Shown: positions 28,821 through 37,842 of the stretch, in pieces | Numbering within the stretch: the first letter of the stretch is position 1 | Layout of the letters: each line of letters begins with the position of its first letter | Source of the DNA: Hyphomicrobiales bacterium | GTDB taxonomy: Bacteria > Pseudomonadota > Alphaproteobacteria > Rhizobiales > Rhizobiaceae | DNA length: 64,000 nucleotides | Reading direction: 5' to 3' | NCBI GenBank assembly: GCA_900473045.1 | Contig: UCKS01000051.1 | Coordinates: 62,001 to 126,000, forward strand | Position numbers and translations under genes: made by a program | Notes under the pieces: generated by a model | Seen by the model: only the letters and a program-made list of their open reading frames with translations | Database searches by the model: none | Told to the model about the DNA's origin: nothing

Positions 28821-29735
28821 CTATTCCTTGATCTCGCCCCGGTGCTTCAGCTGCTGTTCGCGGAAGAAGATGAACAGGCCGGAGGCGATGATCAGCGCCG
28901 CACCGACGACCACGGTCCAGCGCGGCGTATCGCCAAAGAACATCCAGCCGAACACCACCGCCCAGAATAGCAGCGTATATTGCAACGGCACGACGGTTGC
29001 TGCATCCGCAAGCTTCAGCGAGCGGCTGACCAGAAGATGGGCCATCATCGCGACGATGCCGAGCAGGCACAGCGCAAACAGCGCTTGCATATCCATCGGC
29101 GCCCAACCGGCGGTATTGGCACCGACGCCGACCAGCGAAAAGATCAGCGCGCCGCTCAGCTGCCAGAAGATCAGCGTCGTGTCCGGCGTCGAGCGCAAGG
29201 TCCGTCCGAGAAGCAGGGCGAAGGCAAAGGCGGCGCTGCCGACCAGCGCAATCAGCGCCGGCAGCGAAAAGCTCTTGGCCGACGGCTCCAGCGCGACGAT
29301 CACCCCGGCAAAACCGATCAGGATCGCGGTCCACCGCCGCCACCCGACTTTCTCTCCCAGAAGGAACGGCGAGGCCGCCGCGACATAAATCGGCGCGGCC
29401 AGCCAGTAGGTCATCGCATCGGCAAGCGGCATATAGGCGACGGCGTAATAAAAGGCCGACGCATCGACGGCGAACAGCAGCGAGCGCAGCGCATGCAGCC
29501 AGGGCCGATCGACCTGGATCAGGCTGCGCCAGCCACGCTTGATGAAAAACGGCGTCAGCACGACCAGCGCCGCGATGCTGCGGATCGTCATCAACTGGGA
29601 AACGGAATAGGTCGAGACCAGCCATTTGCCCATGACGTCGTTGAGCGAAAACATCAACATGCCAAGCAGCATGATCAGCACGCCATTGCGCGCGTCGTTC
29701 GATGAATGGGCAATAGATGTGGTTTCGGCAGTCAT
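28821..29735 (-). CDS. EamA/DMT-family membrane transporter
   Basis: 304-aa inner-membrane protein with about ten hydrophobic segments in two EamA repeats (for example GVLIMLLGMLMFSLNDVMGKWL at the start and YTLLFWAVVFGWMFFGDTPRW in the second). Drug/metabolite transporter family members often export amino acids or metabolites; the substrate is unknown. The ATG at 29735 is chosen because longer frames run into the divergent promoter region. Confidence 0.85.
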   Translation of the reverse strand: MTAETTSIAHSSNDARNGVLIMLLGMLMFSLNDVMGKWLVSTYSVSQLMTIRSIAALVVLTPFFIKRGWRSLIQVDRPWLHALRSLLFAVDASAFYYAVAYMPLADAMTYWLAAPIYVAAASPFLLGEKVGWRRWTAILIGFAGVIVALEPSAKSFSLPALIALVGSAAFAFALLLGRTLRSTPDTTLIFWQLSGALIFSLVGVGANTAGWAPMDMQALFALCLLGIVAMMAHLLVSRSLKLADAATVVPLQYTLLFWAVVFGWMFFGDTPRWTVVVGAALIIASGLFIFFREQQLKHRGEIKE

Positions 29736-29874
29736 GGCGGCGGTTCCGGTGGAGATGCGTGCCAGTCGCACATTCCGGCCGGGCGATCCAGTCGCGAAAA
29801 GGCATAGGTCCATCAACAATTGGAATGCCCAGTCCGGCGCGGTTTTCTCCGGCGGCCTGTTGCGCGTCAAATTA

Positions 29875-29889
29875 ATAGAAATCCTCTAT
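29875..29889. promoter_or_regulatory. LysR-type inverted repeat between EamA and YdeP-like genes
   Basis: ATAGA-AATCC-TCTAT, equal to ATAG-N7-CTAT, resembles LysR-family recognition sites and lies between divergently transcribed genes. Confidence 0.35.
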
Positions 29890-30004
29890 CGCCGCATGCG
29901 ACATGGCATCTTGAACAGAAAGAGAAATTCCCTCAGAAGCCTCCATAGACCGCATTTTTGATCGGGTTTCTTCTATCGGCTAAGTGCCAGGGATCGCTGC
30001 GTTC

Positions 30005-32314
30005 ATGGGCAAGACTGTTTTTATCGGCAAAGCCTCCAATGCTGCGGGCGGCTGGGGCGCTTTGAAGAGTTGCGGCAAGAGGCTTCTCGAAAGCGGCTCG
30101 CCGATTTCGGGTGCACGCGCCCTGTTGAAGGCCAATCAGCCGGATGGTTTCGACTGCCCCGGCTGCGCCTGGGGTGACCCCGCGCACGGCTCCTCGTTCG
30201 AATTCTGCGAAAACGGCGTCAAGGCCGTCGCCTGGGAAGCGACCGACAAACGCACGCCGCCGGATTTTTTTGCGGCCCATACCGTGACAGCCCTTCAGTC
30301 CTGGAGCGACTACGCGCTGGAACAGCAGGGCCGGTTGACGCATCCGATGCGCTATGACCGCGCAACAGACACCTATGTGCGCGTTAGCTGGGACGACGCC
30401 TTTGTCGAGATCGGCAAAATCCTCAACAGCTTTGATACGCCTGACCGGGCGGAGTTCTACACGTCCGGCCGCGCCTCCAACGAAGCCGCCTTCCTCTACC
30501 AGCTGTTCGTCCGGTTCTACGGCACCAACAATTTTCCCGATTGCTCCAACATGTGCCACGAGGCCAGCGGCATTGCCATGAAGCAGGCCGTCGGCGTCGG
30601 CAAGGGTACCGTGCTATTGGAGGACTTCGAGAAGGCCGACGTCATCTTCGTCATCGGCCAGAACCCCGGCACCAACCATCCGCGCATGCTCGGCGACCTG
30701 CGCCGTGCCGCCCAACGAGGCGCCAAAATCGCGGTGTTCAATCCCGTGCGCGAGCGCGGGCTCGAACGGTTCGCCGATCCGCAGGACAAGCTGGAAATGC
30801 TGCGTGGCGGCTCCACCGAGATCGCCAGCGATTATTTCCAACCACGGCTGGGTGGCGACATGGCGGCCGTGCGCGGCATGGCCAAGGCGGTCTTCGCCGC
30901 CGATGACGCAGCCCTTGCAGCGGGTGAGCCCTCAGTTCTGGATCGCGAGTTCCTGGCGCAACATACCGCCGGTTTCGACGCCTATCGTGCTGCCGCCGAT
31001 GCAACAAGCTGGGCCGAGATCGAGGATCAATCGGGCCTAACACGCCTGGAACTCGAGCGGGCAGCAGACACGTATCTCGTTGCTGAAAGGGTGATCTGCA
31101 CCTGGGCGATGGGCGTGACGCAACACCGGCATTCGGTGATCACCATCCGCGAGATCGCCAATTTCATGATGCTGCGCGGCAATATCGGCAAGCCCGGCGC
31201 TGGTCTCTGCCCGGTACGCGGCCATTCCAATGTCCAGGGCGACCGTACCGTCGGCATCAACGAAAAAGCCCCGGCAGCCTTTCTCGATGCGCTGGAAAGG
31301 GAATTCGATTTCAAGGCACCGCGCAAGGAGGGCCACAATGTGCTCGCCGCCATCGGTGCCATGCTCGACGGTTCGGCAAGAGCCTTTATTGGCCTCGGCG
31401 GCAATTTTGCCCGCGCAACCCCCGATAGTCCGATTATCGCCAAAGCGCTGGCGCGGCAGAAATTGACGGTGAACATCGCCACCAAGCTCAATCATTCGCA
31501 CCTGATGCCGGGCGAGGTCAGCTTCATCCTGCCGTGCCTTGGCCGCACCGAGATTGACCGCAATTCCAAGGGCGTCAGCCAGATCGTCACCGTCGAGGAT
31601 TCGATGAGCATGGTGCATGGTTCCGGCGGCATCAACAAACCGGCCTCGCCCGAACTGCGCTCGGAAGTCGCCATTATCGCCGGCATTGCGGCCGCAACCG
31701 TCGGCTCCGTCAAGGTCGATTGGGCCGCCCTTGCCGACGATTACGATCTGATCCGCGATCACATTGCCAATGTCATTCCCGGCTTCCAAGACTACAATGT
31801 GCGTGTCCGCAAACCGCGCGGCTTTCACCTGCGCAATGCCGCTTCCCACCGCGAATGGGAAACGCTGGGCGGCCGCGCCACCTTCTGGACCGGCCCGCTG
31901 CCCGTCGCTATCGAGCACCAGCTTGCACGCGGCCAGGACGGCGTCTTCGTGCTCCAGACTTTCCGCTCGCACGACCAGTACAACACGACGATCTACGGCA
32001 TGGACGACCGCTATCGCGGTGTCTACGGCGAACGCAGCGTCGTCTTCATCAACCCGGCCGATCTGGCCGAACTTGGCGCCGAAGCCGGAGACCGGGTGGA
32101 CGTTATCGGCCGGCATGACGATGGCGTTTCCCGCATCGCCAGCAATTTCCGGCTGGTGCCCTATGATATCCCGCGCGGATGCGTTGCCGGCTACTATCCC
32201 GAACTGAACGTGCTTGTGCCCCTGTCGAGCGCCGGCGACGAGAGCGATACGCCGACATCGAAATCGGTCCTCGTGTCGTTCCGCACTCAAGCAGCGACCG
32301 CAAACGCAGCCTGA
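30005..32314 (+). CDS. YdeP/FdhF-like molybdopterin oxidoreductase alpha subunit
   Basis: 769-aa homologue of E. coli YdeP (formate dehydrogenase alpha-like family). It opens with NAAGGWGALKSC and DCPGCAWGDP, then EFYTSGRASNEAAFLYQLF, DCSNMCHEAS, GQNPGTNHPRML and the C-terminal RSHDQYNTTIYGMDDRYRG, all conserved with YdeP. The standard N-terminal 4Fe-4S cysteine motif of formate dehydrogenases is replaced by CPGC. The family is tied to acid resistance in E. coli, but its reaction is not well defined. ATG at 30005 chosen; an in-frame GTG at 29984 is possible. It overlaps the next gene by one base. Confidence 0.9.
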   Translation: MGKTVFIGKASNAAGGWGALKSCGKRLLESGSPISGARALLKANQPDGFDCPGCAWGDPAHGSSFEFCENGVKAVAWEATDKRTPPDFFAAHTVTALQSWSDYALEQQGRLTHPMRYDRATDTYVRVSWDDAFVEIGKILNSFDTPDRAEFYTSGRASNEAAFLYQLFVRFYGTNNFPDCSNMCHEASGIAMKQAVGVGKGTVLLEDFEKADVIFVIGQNPGTNHPRMLGDLRRAAQRGAKIAVFNPVRERGLERFADPQDKLEMLRGGSTEIASDYFQPRLGGDMAAVRGMAKAVFAADDAALAAGEPSVLDREFLAQHTAGFDAYRAAADATSWAEIEDQSGLTRLELERAADTYLVAERVICTWAMGVTQHRHSVITIREIANFMMLRGNIGKPGAGLCPVRGHSNVQGDRTVGINEKAPAAFLDALEREFDFKAPRKEGHNVLAAIGAMLDGSARAFIGLGGNFARATPDSPIIAKALARQKLTVNIATKLNHSHLMPGEVSFILPCLGRTEIDRNSKGVSQIVTVEDSMSMVHGSGGINKPASPELRSEVAIIAGIAAATVGSVKVDWAALADDYDLIRDHIANVIPGFQDYNVRVRKPRGFHLRNAASHREWETLGGRATFWTGPLPVAIEHQLARGQDGVFVLQTFRSHDQYNTTIYGMDDRYRGVYGERSVVFINPADLAELGAEAGDRVDVIGRHDDGVSRIASNFRLVPYDIPRGCVAGYYPELNVLVPLSSAGDESDTPTSKSVLVSFRTQAATANAA

Positions 32315-32613
32315 TGCCGGAACAGGTTACAGAGGCAGAGTTCCTGGCGCGTGTCGCTGCGATGCGGATGCAAAACCCGGCGCTTTCGCCGCTGATGGCG
32401 GGGATCGTGGCGGCTCTATTCCTGGAGATCGCCACAGACAGCCGCACCTTCGCAAAGCTATTCGGCATTGAACATGCCCTCGTTCTGCGCGAGATCAACC
32501 AGCTGACCGGTCCGGACGCGCCCATCGAAATCATCCGCCGAAATGTCCGCACACTGCGAGCACATCTCAAGCTTACGGTAAAAGGTGAGGCACTTTGCCG
32601 CCTCATCCCTTGA
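32314..32613 (+). CDS. Conserved small protein coupled to the YdeP-like gene
   Basis: 99-aa, helical-looking soluble protein starting MPEQVTEAEF, with no motif I recognise. Its ATG overlaps the oxidoreductase TGA (ATGA), so it is translated with it. A chaperone or maturation factor for the molybdoenzyme is possible, or an adaptor for electron transfer. It has no cysteine cluster: one Cys only, near the C-terminus. Confidence 0.7.
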   Translation: MPEQVTEAEFLARVAAMRMQNPALSPLMAGIVAALFLEIATDSRTFAKLFGIEHALVLREINQLTGPDAPIEIIRRNVRTLRAHLKLTVKGEALCRLIP

Positions 32614-32872
32614 CCTTGGCCAAAGGCTTGCTAAGTAAATATCGACTCCAGCAGCGCAGGGCATTTTCAACACGCCTGCTGAGCAAACCTGATACCGGGC
32701 CCCTCTGGCGAGAATTTACGGCGCTCTCGTGATGTCGGTATTAACCCGCAAATAAGCCGGCGGACTATAAGCAAATGACACTCCACCTCATGCGTTCTTC
32801 GCATGCCGTTCAGGGCATGTGGGATTTTTCCAGCTATTCAGCTCTCAAGCGTGCCGGATCGGAGGTGCGGCC

Positions 32873-33937
32873 ATGACCACCGCTCCCCAGACCTCGACGC
32901 TCAGCTATTTCAAATGGTCCTTCATCGTCACCGCCGTCGGTCTTGCACTCGGCGCCTGGCTTGGCTGGACGACCACGGGAACGATCGGCGGCATGGCCAC
33001 GGTCTTCTTCATCTGTACGGTTCTGGCCGTGCTGGAAATCTCGCTGTCCTTCGACAACGCCATCGTCAATGCCAACAAGCTCAAGGAAATGACACCGGTC
33101 TGGCAACAGCGGTTCCTGACCTGGGGCATTCTCATCGCCGTTTTCGGCATGCGTATCGTCTTCCCGCTGCTCATCGTCGTTATCGCCGCAAAGATCGGCC
33201 CGATCGACGCGCTGGTTCTGGCCGCAGCACGCCCGGAAGAATATGCCCGCATCATGAACGAGGCGCATCTTCCGATTGCCGCTTTCGGCGGTACCTTCCT
33301 GATGATGGTCGGCCTGAAATTCTTCTTCGACCATGAGAAAGATGTTCACTGGATCCAGGTGCTGGAACGCAACATGTCCCGGTTCGCCTCGATCAAGGGC
33401 GTTGAAATCGCCTTCGTTCTGGCAGTGATCCTGATCTTCTCTTCGCTGCTTGAAGGCGAAGAATCAACCACGTTCGTCTATTGCGCCATCTACGGCCTCC
33501 TGACCTTCCTCGCAGTCGAGGTTGTTGGCGGGCTGCTCGATGCATCGCAGCAGACGATGAATGCGGCGGCAAAGGGTGGTCTCGGCGCCTTCATCTATCT
33601 CGAAGTGCTGGATGCGAGCTTCTCCTTCGACGGCGTCATCGGCGCTTTCGCCCTGACGCAGAACCTTTTCGTCATCGCCATCGGCCTCGGCATCGGTGCC
33701 ATGTATGTGCGCTCGATGACCATCATGCTGGTGGAAAAGGGCACGCTTGCCGAATATCGCTACCTGGAACACGGCGCCTTCTACGCGATCCTGATCCTCT
33801 CGATCATCATGTACGTGCAGACGCTGTTCCACATTCCGGAAGTCATCACCGGCCTGGGCGGTGCGGCACTGATCGGTATCTCGCTCTGGTCGTCGATCAG
33901 GCACAACCGCCGTGAACAACTGGGCGGCGCGCATTAA
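32873..33937 (+). CDS. TerC-like DUF475 integral membrane protein
   Basis: 354-aa polytopic membrane protein with the TerC-superfamily signature acidic segments LEISLSFDNAIVNANKL and LEVLDASFSFDGVIGAFAL. DUF475/TerC proteins are linked to metal ion (manganese) export and tellurite resistance. The start has a perfect GGAGGT seven bases upstream. It is followed by a strong terminator, so it is monocistronic. Confidence 0.9.
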   Translation: MTTAPQTSTLSYFKWSFIVTAVGLALGAWLGWTTTGTIGGMATVFFICTVLAVLEISLSFDNAIVNANKLKEMTPVWQQRFLTWGILIAVFGMRIVFPLLIVVIAAKIGPIDALVLAAARPEEYARIMNEAHLPIAAFGGTFLMMVGLKFFFDHEKDVHWIQVLERNMSRFASIKGVEIAFVLAVILIFSSLLEGEESTTFVYCAIYGLLTFLAVEVVGGLLDASQQTMNAAAKGGLGAFIYLEVLDASFSFDGVIGAFALTQNLFVIAIGLGIGAMYVRSMTIMLVEKGTLAEYRYLEHGAFYAILILSIIMYVQTLFHIPEVITGLGGAALIGISLWSSIRHNRREQLGGAH

Positions 33938-33960
33938 TACAATAGCCCGCACAAACAGAG

Positions 33961-33992
33961 ATGCCGTCCGTCAAAAGCGGGCGGCATTTTTT
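33961..33992 (+). terminator. Rho-independent terminator after the TerC-like gene
   Basis: ATGCCGTCCG / CGGGCGGCAT stem (one G-U pair), 7-base loop, followed by TTTTTTAT. Confidence 0.9.
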
Positions 33993-34183
33993 ATGTCCGG
34001 GTATCGCCTCGCGCAGCTGCGGCTTAAAGATCATCCAACCTTGCCCACGCCCTCCCGGCATCGCCGAACAATGCGCCTGTATGCGCTGTCTGCATCGCAT
34101 TGGCCGGCCTAGCGCCGCATGGCAGCAACGTCCGCCGGTGCGTTTCCCTCATGTTCCCCCTGCAGAACGCGCATGCCAGAACG

Positions 34184-34216
34184 CAAAAAACCCGCCAGTT
34201 GCCTGGCGGGCTTTTC
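34184..34216 (-). terminator. Terminator after the 55-aa protein gene
   Basis: Perfect 8-bp stem CCCGCCAG / CTGGCGGG with a 4-base loop. The minus strand has TTTTTTG after it, the plus strand TTTTC, so it works best for the minus-strand gene and perhaps both ways. From 33993 to 34183 I see no gene. Confidence 0.88.
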
Positions 34217-34237
34217 TGATTTCAGGCAGCGGCCGAA

Positions 34238-34405
34238 TTAGCCGCGCTTGACGGAATGGAAGTTTGCCGGGTTGATACCGAGCGTATAGAGGTCGCGGTC
34301 CAGCGGACGGCGGTTGCCTTCGACTGCTGCGGCAGCGGCCGTGGCCGCGCCGAAGATGGCGATGGCATTACCGAAAAAGCCTCGGGCAGATTTACGGGCA
34401 CTCAT
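34238..34405 (-). CDS. 55-aa conserved small protein
   Basis: Short protein starting MSARKSARGFFGN, with an alanine-rich hydrophobic stretch (IAIFGAATAAAAAV, about 14-27) and a charged C-terminus. It could insert in the membrane. AAAGAG sits directly before the ATG at 34405, codon use is GC3-rich, and a strong terminator follows 22 bases after the stop. I do not recognise a function. Confidence 0.7.
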   Translation of the reverse strand: MSARKSARGFFGNAIAIFGAATAAAAAVEGNRRPLDRDLYTLGINPANFHSVKRG

Positions 34406-34509
34406 CTCTTTGCTCACTTTCCTAAGTTGTTGTGTCTTGCTGACGAGATGAATATGCGGTTTGCAACCCCCGTTTACAATGCACAGGAATTCATCCCAGC
34501 CATGCAAAT

Positions 34510-34599
34510 AGCAAGGGCCCAGTTAACCCGTGAACTGATCTCCGATCGTTGGCGTCCAACTTTCGGAGTTCAGTTCACAGAGTCAACCGGGCCCTTGCT
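34510..34599. repeat. 90-base imperfect inverted repeat after tctA
   Basis: Arms of about 36 bases pair with few mismatches: AGCAAGGGCCC with GGGCCCTTGCT outside, and GTGAACTGATCTCCGA with TCGGAGTTCAGTTCAC inside, around a 17-base loop. It lies 22 bases past the tctA stop. No T-run follows, so it may be an unusual terminator, a REP-like element or a structured RNA. Confidence 0.75.
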
Positions 34600-34621
34600 G
34601 TGACGATCTTGGGAGGAACCG

Positions 34622-36139
34622 TCAGTCTTCGTTGGCGGCAAGCTGCGAGAGCACCTGGCCACGCCCGCGCGCCCGCAGGATCAGCGGCACGATCAGCGCA
34701 GCTGCTGCAACGGCCAGCAGCACGGCTGCGACCGGGGAGGTGAACAGCACCGTAACATCGCCCTGGCTGATCGCCAGCGCGCGGCGGAGTTGCTGCTCGG
34801 CCAGCGGTCCGAGGATCAGGCCGACGACGACGGGCGCAATCGGATAGCCGAAGATGCGCATGCCGTAACCGAGAACACCGAACGCCAGAAGCATGCCGAG
34901 TTCGAACACCGACGGATTGGCGCCGATGGTGCCGAGCGTCGCAAACAACAGGATACCGGCATAAAGCCATGGCTTGGGGATCGTAAGCAGCTTCACCCAC
35001 AGGCCGACCAGCGGCAGGTTGAGAACCAGCAGCATGAAGTTGGCGATCAGCAGCGATGCGATCAGCCCCCAGACGAGCTGCGGGTTGGTGGCAAACAACA
35101 GCGGACCGGGCTGCAGGCCGTATTGCTGGAAACCAGCCAGCATGATCGCCGCCGTTGCGGTGGTCGGCAGGCCAAGCGTCAGCAAAGGCACCAGCGTACC
35201 GGCCGCCGAGGCGTTGTTGGCTGCTTCCGGACCCGCCACGCCTTCGATGGCACCATGGCCGAATTCTTCCGGATGCTTGGACAGCCGCTTTTCAGTGGCA
35301 TAGGAAAGGAACGTGCCGATTTCAGCACCGCCGGCCGGCATGGCGCCAATCGGGAAACCGATCGCCGTTCCGCGCAGCCAGGCCTTCCAAGAGCGCGCCC
35401 AGTCCTGCCCGGTCATCCAGACGGAACCCTTGACTGCCTCGATTTTGTCCGGCCCCTGATCGCCCTGTGCGGCGATATAGAGCGATTCACCGATGGCAAA
35501 CATCGCGACCGCCAGCGTCGTCACTTCGATCCCGTCCAGAAGATCGGGAATGCCAAAGCTCATGCGGGCCTGGCCGGTCAGCTGGTCGATGCCGATGATG
35601 GCAAGCGCAAAGCCGATGAACAGCGAGGTAAGCCCGCGCAGCGTCGAATCGCCAAAGGCCGAAGACACGGTGACGAAGGCCAGAACCATCAGCGCGAAAT
35701 ACTCGCGCGGACCGAAAACCAGCGCCAGCTTGACGACGAACGGCGCGATGAAGGCAAGGCCGAGCGTCGCGATCAGGCCGGCGACGAACGAGCCGATGGC
35801 CGCCGTTGCCAGTGCCGGTCCGCCGCGCCCCTTGCGAGCCATCTTGTTGCCCTCGAGTGCCGTGACGATCGAGGCACTTTCGCCGGGTGTATTGAGAAGA
35901 ATGGAGGTCGTCGAACCGCCATACATGCCGCCGTAATAGATACCGGCAAACATGATCAGCGAACCGCCCGGATCCAGCCGGTAGGTGACCGGCAGCAGCA
36001 GCGCCACGGTCAGCGCCGGGCCGATACCCGGCAAGACGCCGACGGCGGTGCCAAGCGTCACGCCGATCAAGGCGTAGAACAGATTCATCGGCTGGGCGGC
36101 GACGAGCATGCCCTGCAGCAGGAAATCAAATGTAGTCAT
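34622..36139 (-). CDS. tctA: Tripartite tricarboxylate transporter large membrane subunit TctA
   Basis: 505-aa, about 12 membrane spans. The TctA signature is visible in [21 protein letters not shown] (about 31-51) and [20 protein letters not shown]. It forms the pore for citrate-like carboxylates with TctB and the periplasmic TctC. It is last in the tctC-B-A order and followed by a long inverted repeat. Confidence 0.95.
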   Translation of the reverse strand: MTTFDFLLQGMLVAAQPMNLFYALIGVTLGTAVGVLPGIGPALTVALLLPVTYRLDPGGSLIMFAGIYYGGMYGGSTTSILLNTPGESASIVTALEGNKMARKGRGGPALATAAIGSFVAGLIATLGLAFIAPFVVKLALVFGPREYFALMVLAFVTVSSAFGDSTLRGLTSLFIGFALAIIGIDQLTGQARMSFGIPDLLDGIEVTTLAVAMFAIGESLYIAAQGDQGPDKIEAVKGSVWMTGQDWARSWKAWLRGTAIGFPIGAMPAGGAEIGTFLSYATEKRLSKHPEEFGHGAIEGVAGPEAANNASAAGTLVPLLTLGLPTTATAAIMLAGFQQYGLQPGPLLFATNPQLVWGLIASLLIANFMLLVLNLPLVGLWVKLLTIPKPWLYAGILLFATLGTIGANPSVFELGMLLAFGVLGYGMRIFGYPIAPVVVGLILGPLAEQQLRRALAISQGDVTVLFTSPVAAVLLAVAAAALIVPLILRARGRGQVLSQLAANED

Positions 36140-36148
36140 GTCAGCGCC

Positions 36149-36640
36149 TTACCAAAACAGGTGTTCGAGCGGACCGGCAGGCAACGAGAGCTGCAGCAAC
36201 CCGGCAAAGACCAGCCAGACGCCAAGACAGAGCACAATGCCGATCGGGATCGTGAACCACAACTTCCGCTTTCCAAACCCGGCCGCAGTCGCAGCAAACA
36301 ACAGGCCGGTGGCGATGGAGAAACCCAGCGGCTTCAGCGTCAGCATCTGCACTGCAAGGCCGCCGACGATCCAGATCACCGGGCCAAATTCCTGACGCTC
36401 CCGTGTCGGAAAATCTCCGCGCAGCGCCTCGAATACGGTCCAGGCGGCCAGCAGCAGCAGCACGCTGGCGATCACGAAGGGAATGGTTGCCGGGCCGATG
36501 CCGGAATAGCTGGTGATCTTGGCAAGCCGCGACGTGTCCCAGAAGATCAGGCCGGCAAGACCGGCCAGGAAGACGGCAATGACAAGCGCCGCCCTGTCAG
36601 GGCGGCGTGTCTGCGTCGAAGGGGTGTTACCCTTGCTCAT
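36149..36640 (-). CDS. tctB: Tripartite tricarboxylate transporter small membrane subunit TctB
   Basis: 163-aa protein with about four membrane segments, DUF1468/TctB type. It starts with the ATGA overlap of the tctC stop and ends nine bases before tctA. Small TctB subunits are poorly conserved, so the call rests on size, topology and operon position. Confidence 0.9.
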   Translation of the reverse strand: MSKGNTPSTQTRRPDRAALVIAVFLAGLAGLIFWDTSRLAKITSYSGIGPATIPFVIASVLLLLAAWTVFEALRGDFPTRERQEFGPVIWIVGGLAVQMLTLKPLGFSIATGLLFAATAAGFGKRKLWFTIPIGIVLCLGVWLVFAGLLQLSLPAGPLEHLFW

Positions 36641-37581
36641 TGAACCAGACCAATGTCCTTGAGGACAGCTTCGGTTGCGGAAACGTCCTTGGCGAGCTGC
36701 GCCTTGAACGCGTCACCGGCCAGATAGGTATCCGTCCAGCCCTTGGTCTTCAGGGTTTCCTGCCAGCCGGCCGACTTGGCGAGCTTTTCGATATCGGCAG
36801 AAACGGCAGCCTTCTGCTCGTCGGTGAGGCCCGGAGCTGCGGCAACCATGCGCCAGTTTTCAACGACGACGTCGAGGCCGCCTTCCTTGATGGTCGGGGC
36901 GTCGATGCCGGGCAGGCGCTCTGGGCTCGACATCGCAAGCAGGCGCAGCGTGCCCGCCTTGATCTGCGATTCGAACTCGCCGTAACCGGAAATGCCGGCC
37001 GTAACCTGGCTGCCGAGAATGGCCGCAAGGGCTTCGCCCCCGCCGGAAAACGCGATGTAGTTGATCTTGGTCGGGTCAACGCCGGCCGCCTTGGCAATCA
37101 GGCCAACTGCGATGTGGTCCGTACCGCCGGCCGAGCCGCCGCCCCAGGAGACTGCGCCCGGATCCTTCTTCAGCGCTTCGACGAGATCACCCATCGACTT
37201 CAACGGCGAATCGGCGGGAACGACGATGGCTTCGTATTCGCCGGTCAGGCGCGCGATCGGGGTGACGTCGTTGAGCGATACCGGCGACTTGTTGGTGAGG
37301 ATGGCGCCGACCATGACGTAGCCGCCGACGATCAGGGCATTGGCGTTGCCGGCCGACTGGCTGGCGAACTGTGCAAGGCCGATCGTGCCGCCGGCGCCCG
37401 GTACGTTCTGAACCTGAACGTTGCCGGAAATGCCTTCGGCTTGCATGACCGACTGGATCGAGCGGGCCGTCTGGTCCCAGCCGCCGCCCGGATTGGCCGG
37501 TGCGATGATGGTGTAGTCAGCGGCAACAGCCGGCAGGGCGAGCGCGCCAGCAAGAATGGATGCCAGAAAAAACTGTTTCAA
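36637..37581 (-). CDS. tctC: Tripartite tricarboxylate transporter binding protein TctC, TTG start
   Basis: 314-aa periplasmic Bug-family binding protein. I choose TTG at 37581: GGAGGAC lies about 6 bases upstream, and the product then begins with a clean signal peptide, MKQFFLASILAGALALP, cleaved after VAA. The longer ATG frame (37626) would bury the ribosome-binding site. It binds a carboxylate for TctBA. The 261 bases upstream hold no gene. Confidence 0.9.
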   Translation of the reverse strand: MKQFFLASILAGALALPAVAADYTIIAPANPGGGWDQTARSIQSVMQAEGISGNVQVQNVPGAGGTIGLAQFASQSAGNANALIVGGYVMVGAILTNKSPVSLNDVTPIARLTGEYEAIVVPADSPLKSMGDLVEALKKDPGAVSWGGGSAGGTDHIAVGLIAKAAGVDPTKINYIAFSGGGEALAAILGSQVTAGISGYGEFESQIKAGTLRLLAMSSPERLPGIDAPTIKEGGLDVVVENWRMVAAAPGLTDEQKAAVSADIEKLAKSAGWQETLKTKGWTDTYLAGDAFKAQLAKDVSATEAVLKDIGLVQ

Positions 37582-37842
37582 AGGGTAGTCCTCCGTCAGG
37601 CGCGCTCGTTCAGTTGGCGCGCACATTGTTCATCTTTGCGGACGGGGATGGCTCACGGTCGATCAGCTGCGGCAGCTTTTGAGGCTCGCCGTAACGCCGG
37701 GTCTGGTGAAACTCCTCCCATACGCCTCGATCATCCGCCTCCACGGATAATGAAGAACTGCAAGGCACCATATGAAGCTGACATTTACCTGACATCGGGC
37801 GGGACCTTGCAGTGTTAATGTCCCTTAATTTTTGGTTTTCGT

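Noticed and set aside
32614-32872. yybP-ykoY-type manganese riboswitch before the TerC-like gene
   Set aside because: TerC-family genes often have one, but I do not see the conserved riboswitch core in this leader; only a small CATGCG/CGCATG hairpin at 32789-32805.
34790-36643. 617-codon plus-strand frame opposite tctA and tctB
   Set aside because: Very rich in Gln, Arg and Asp as expected of an antisense frame of a membrane protein gene; no domain seen.
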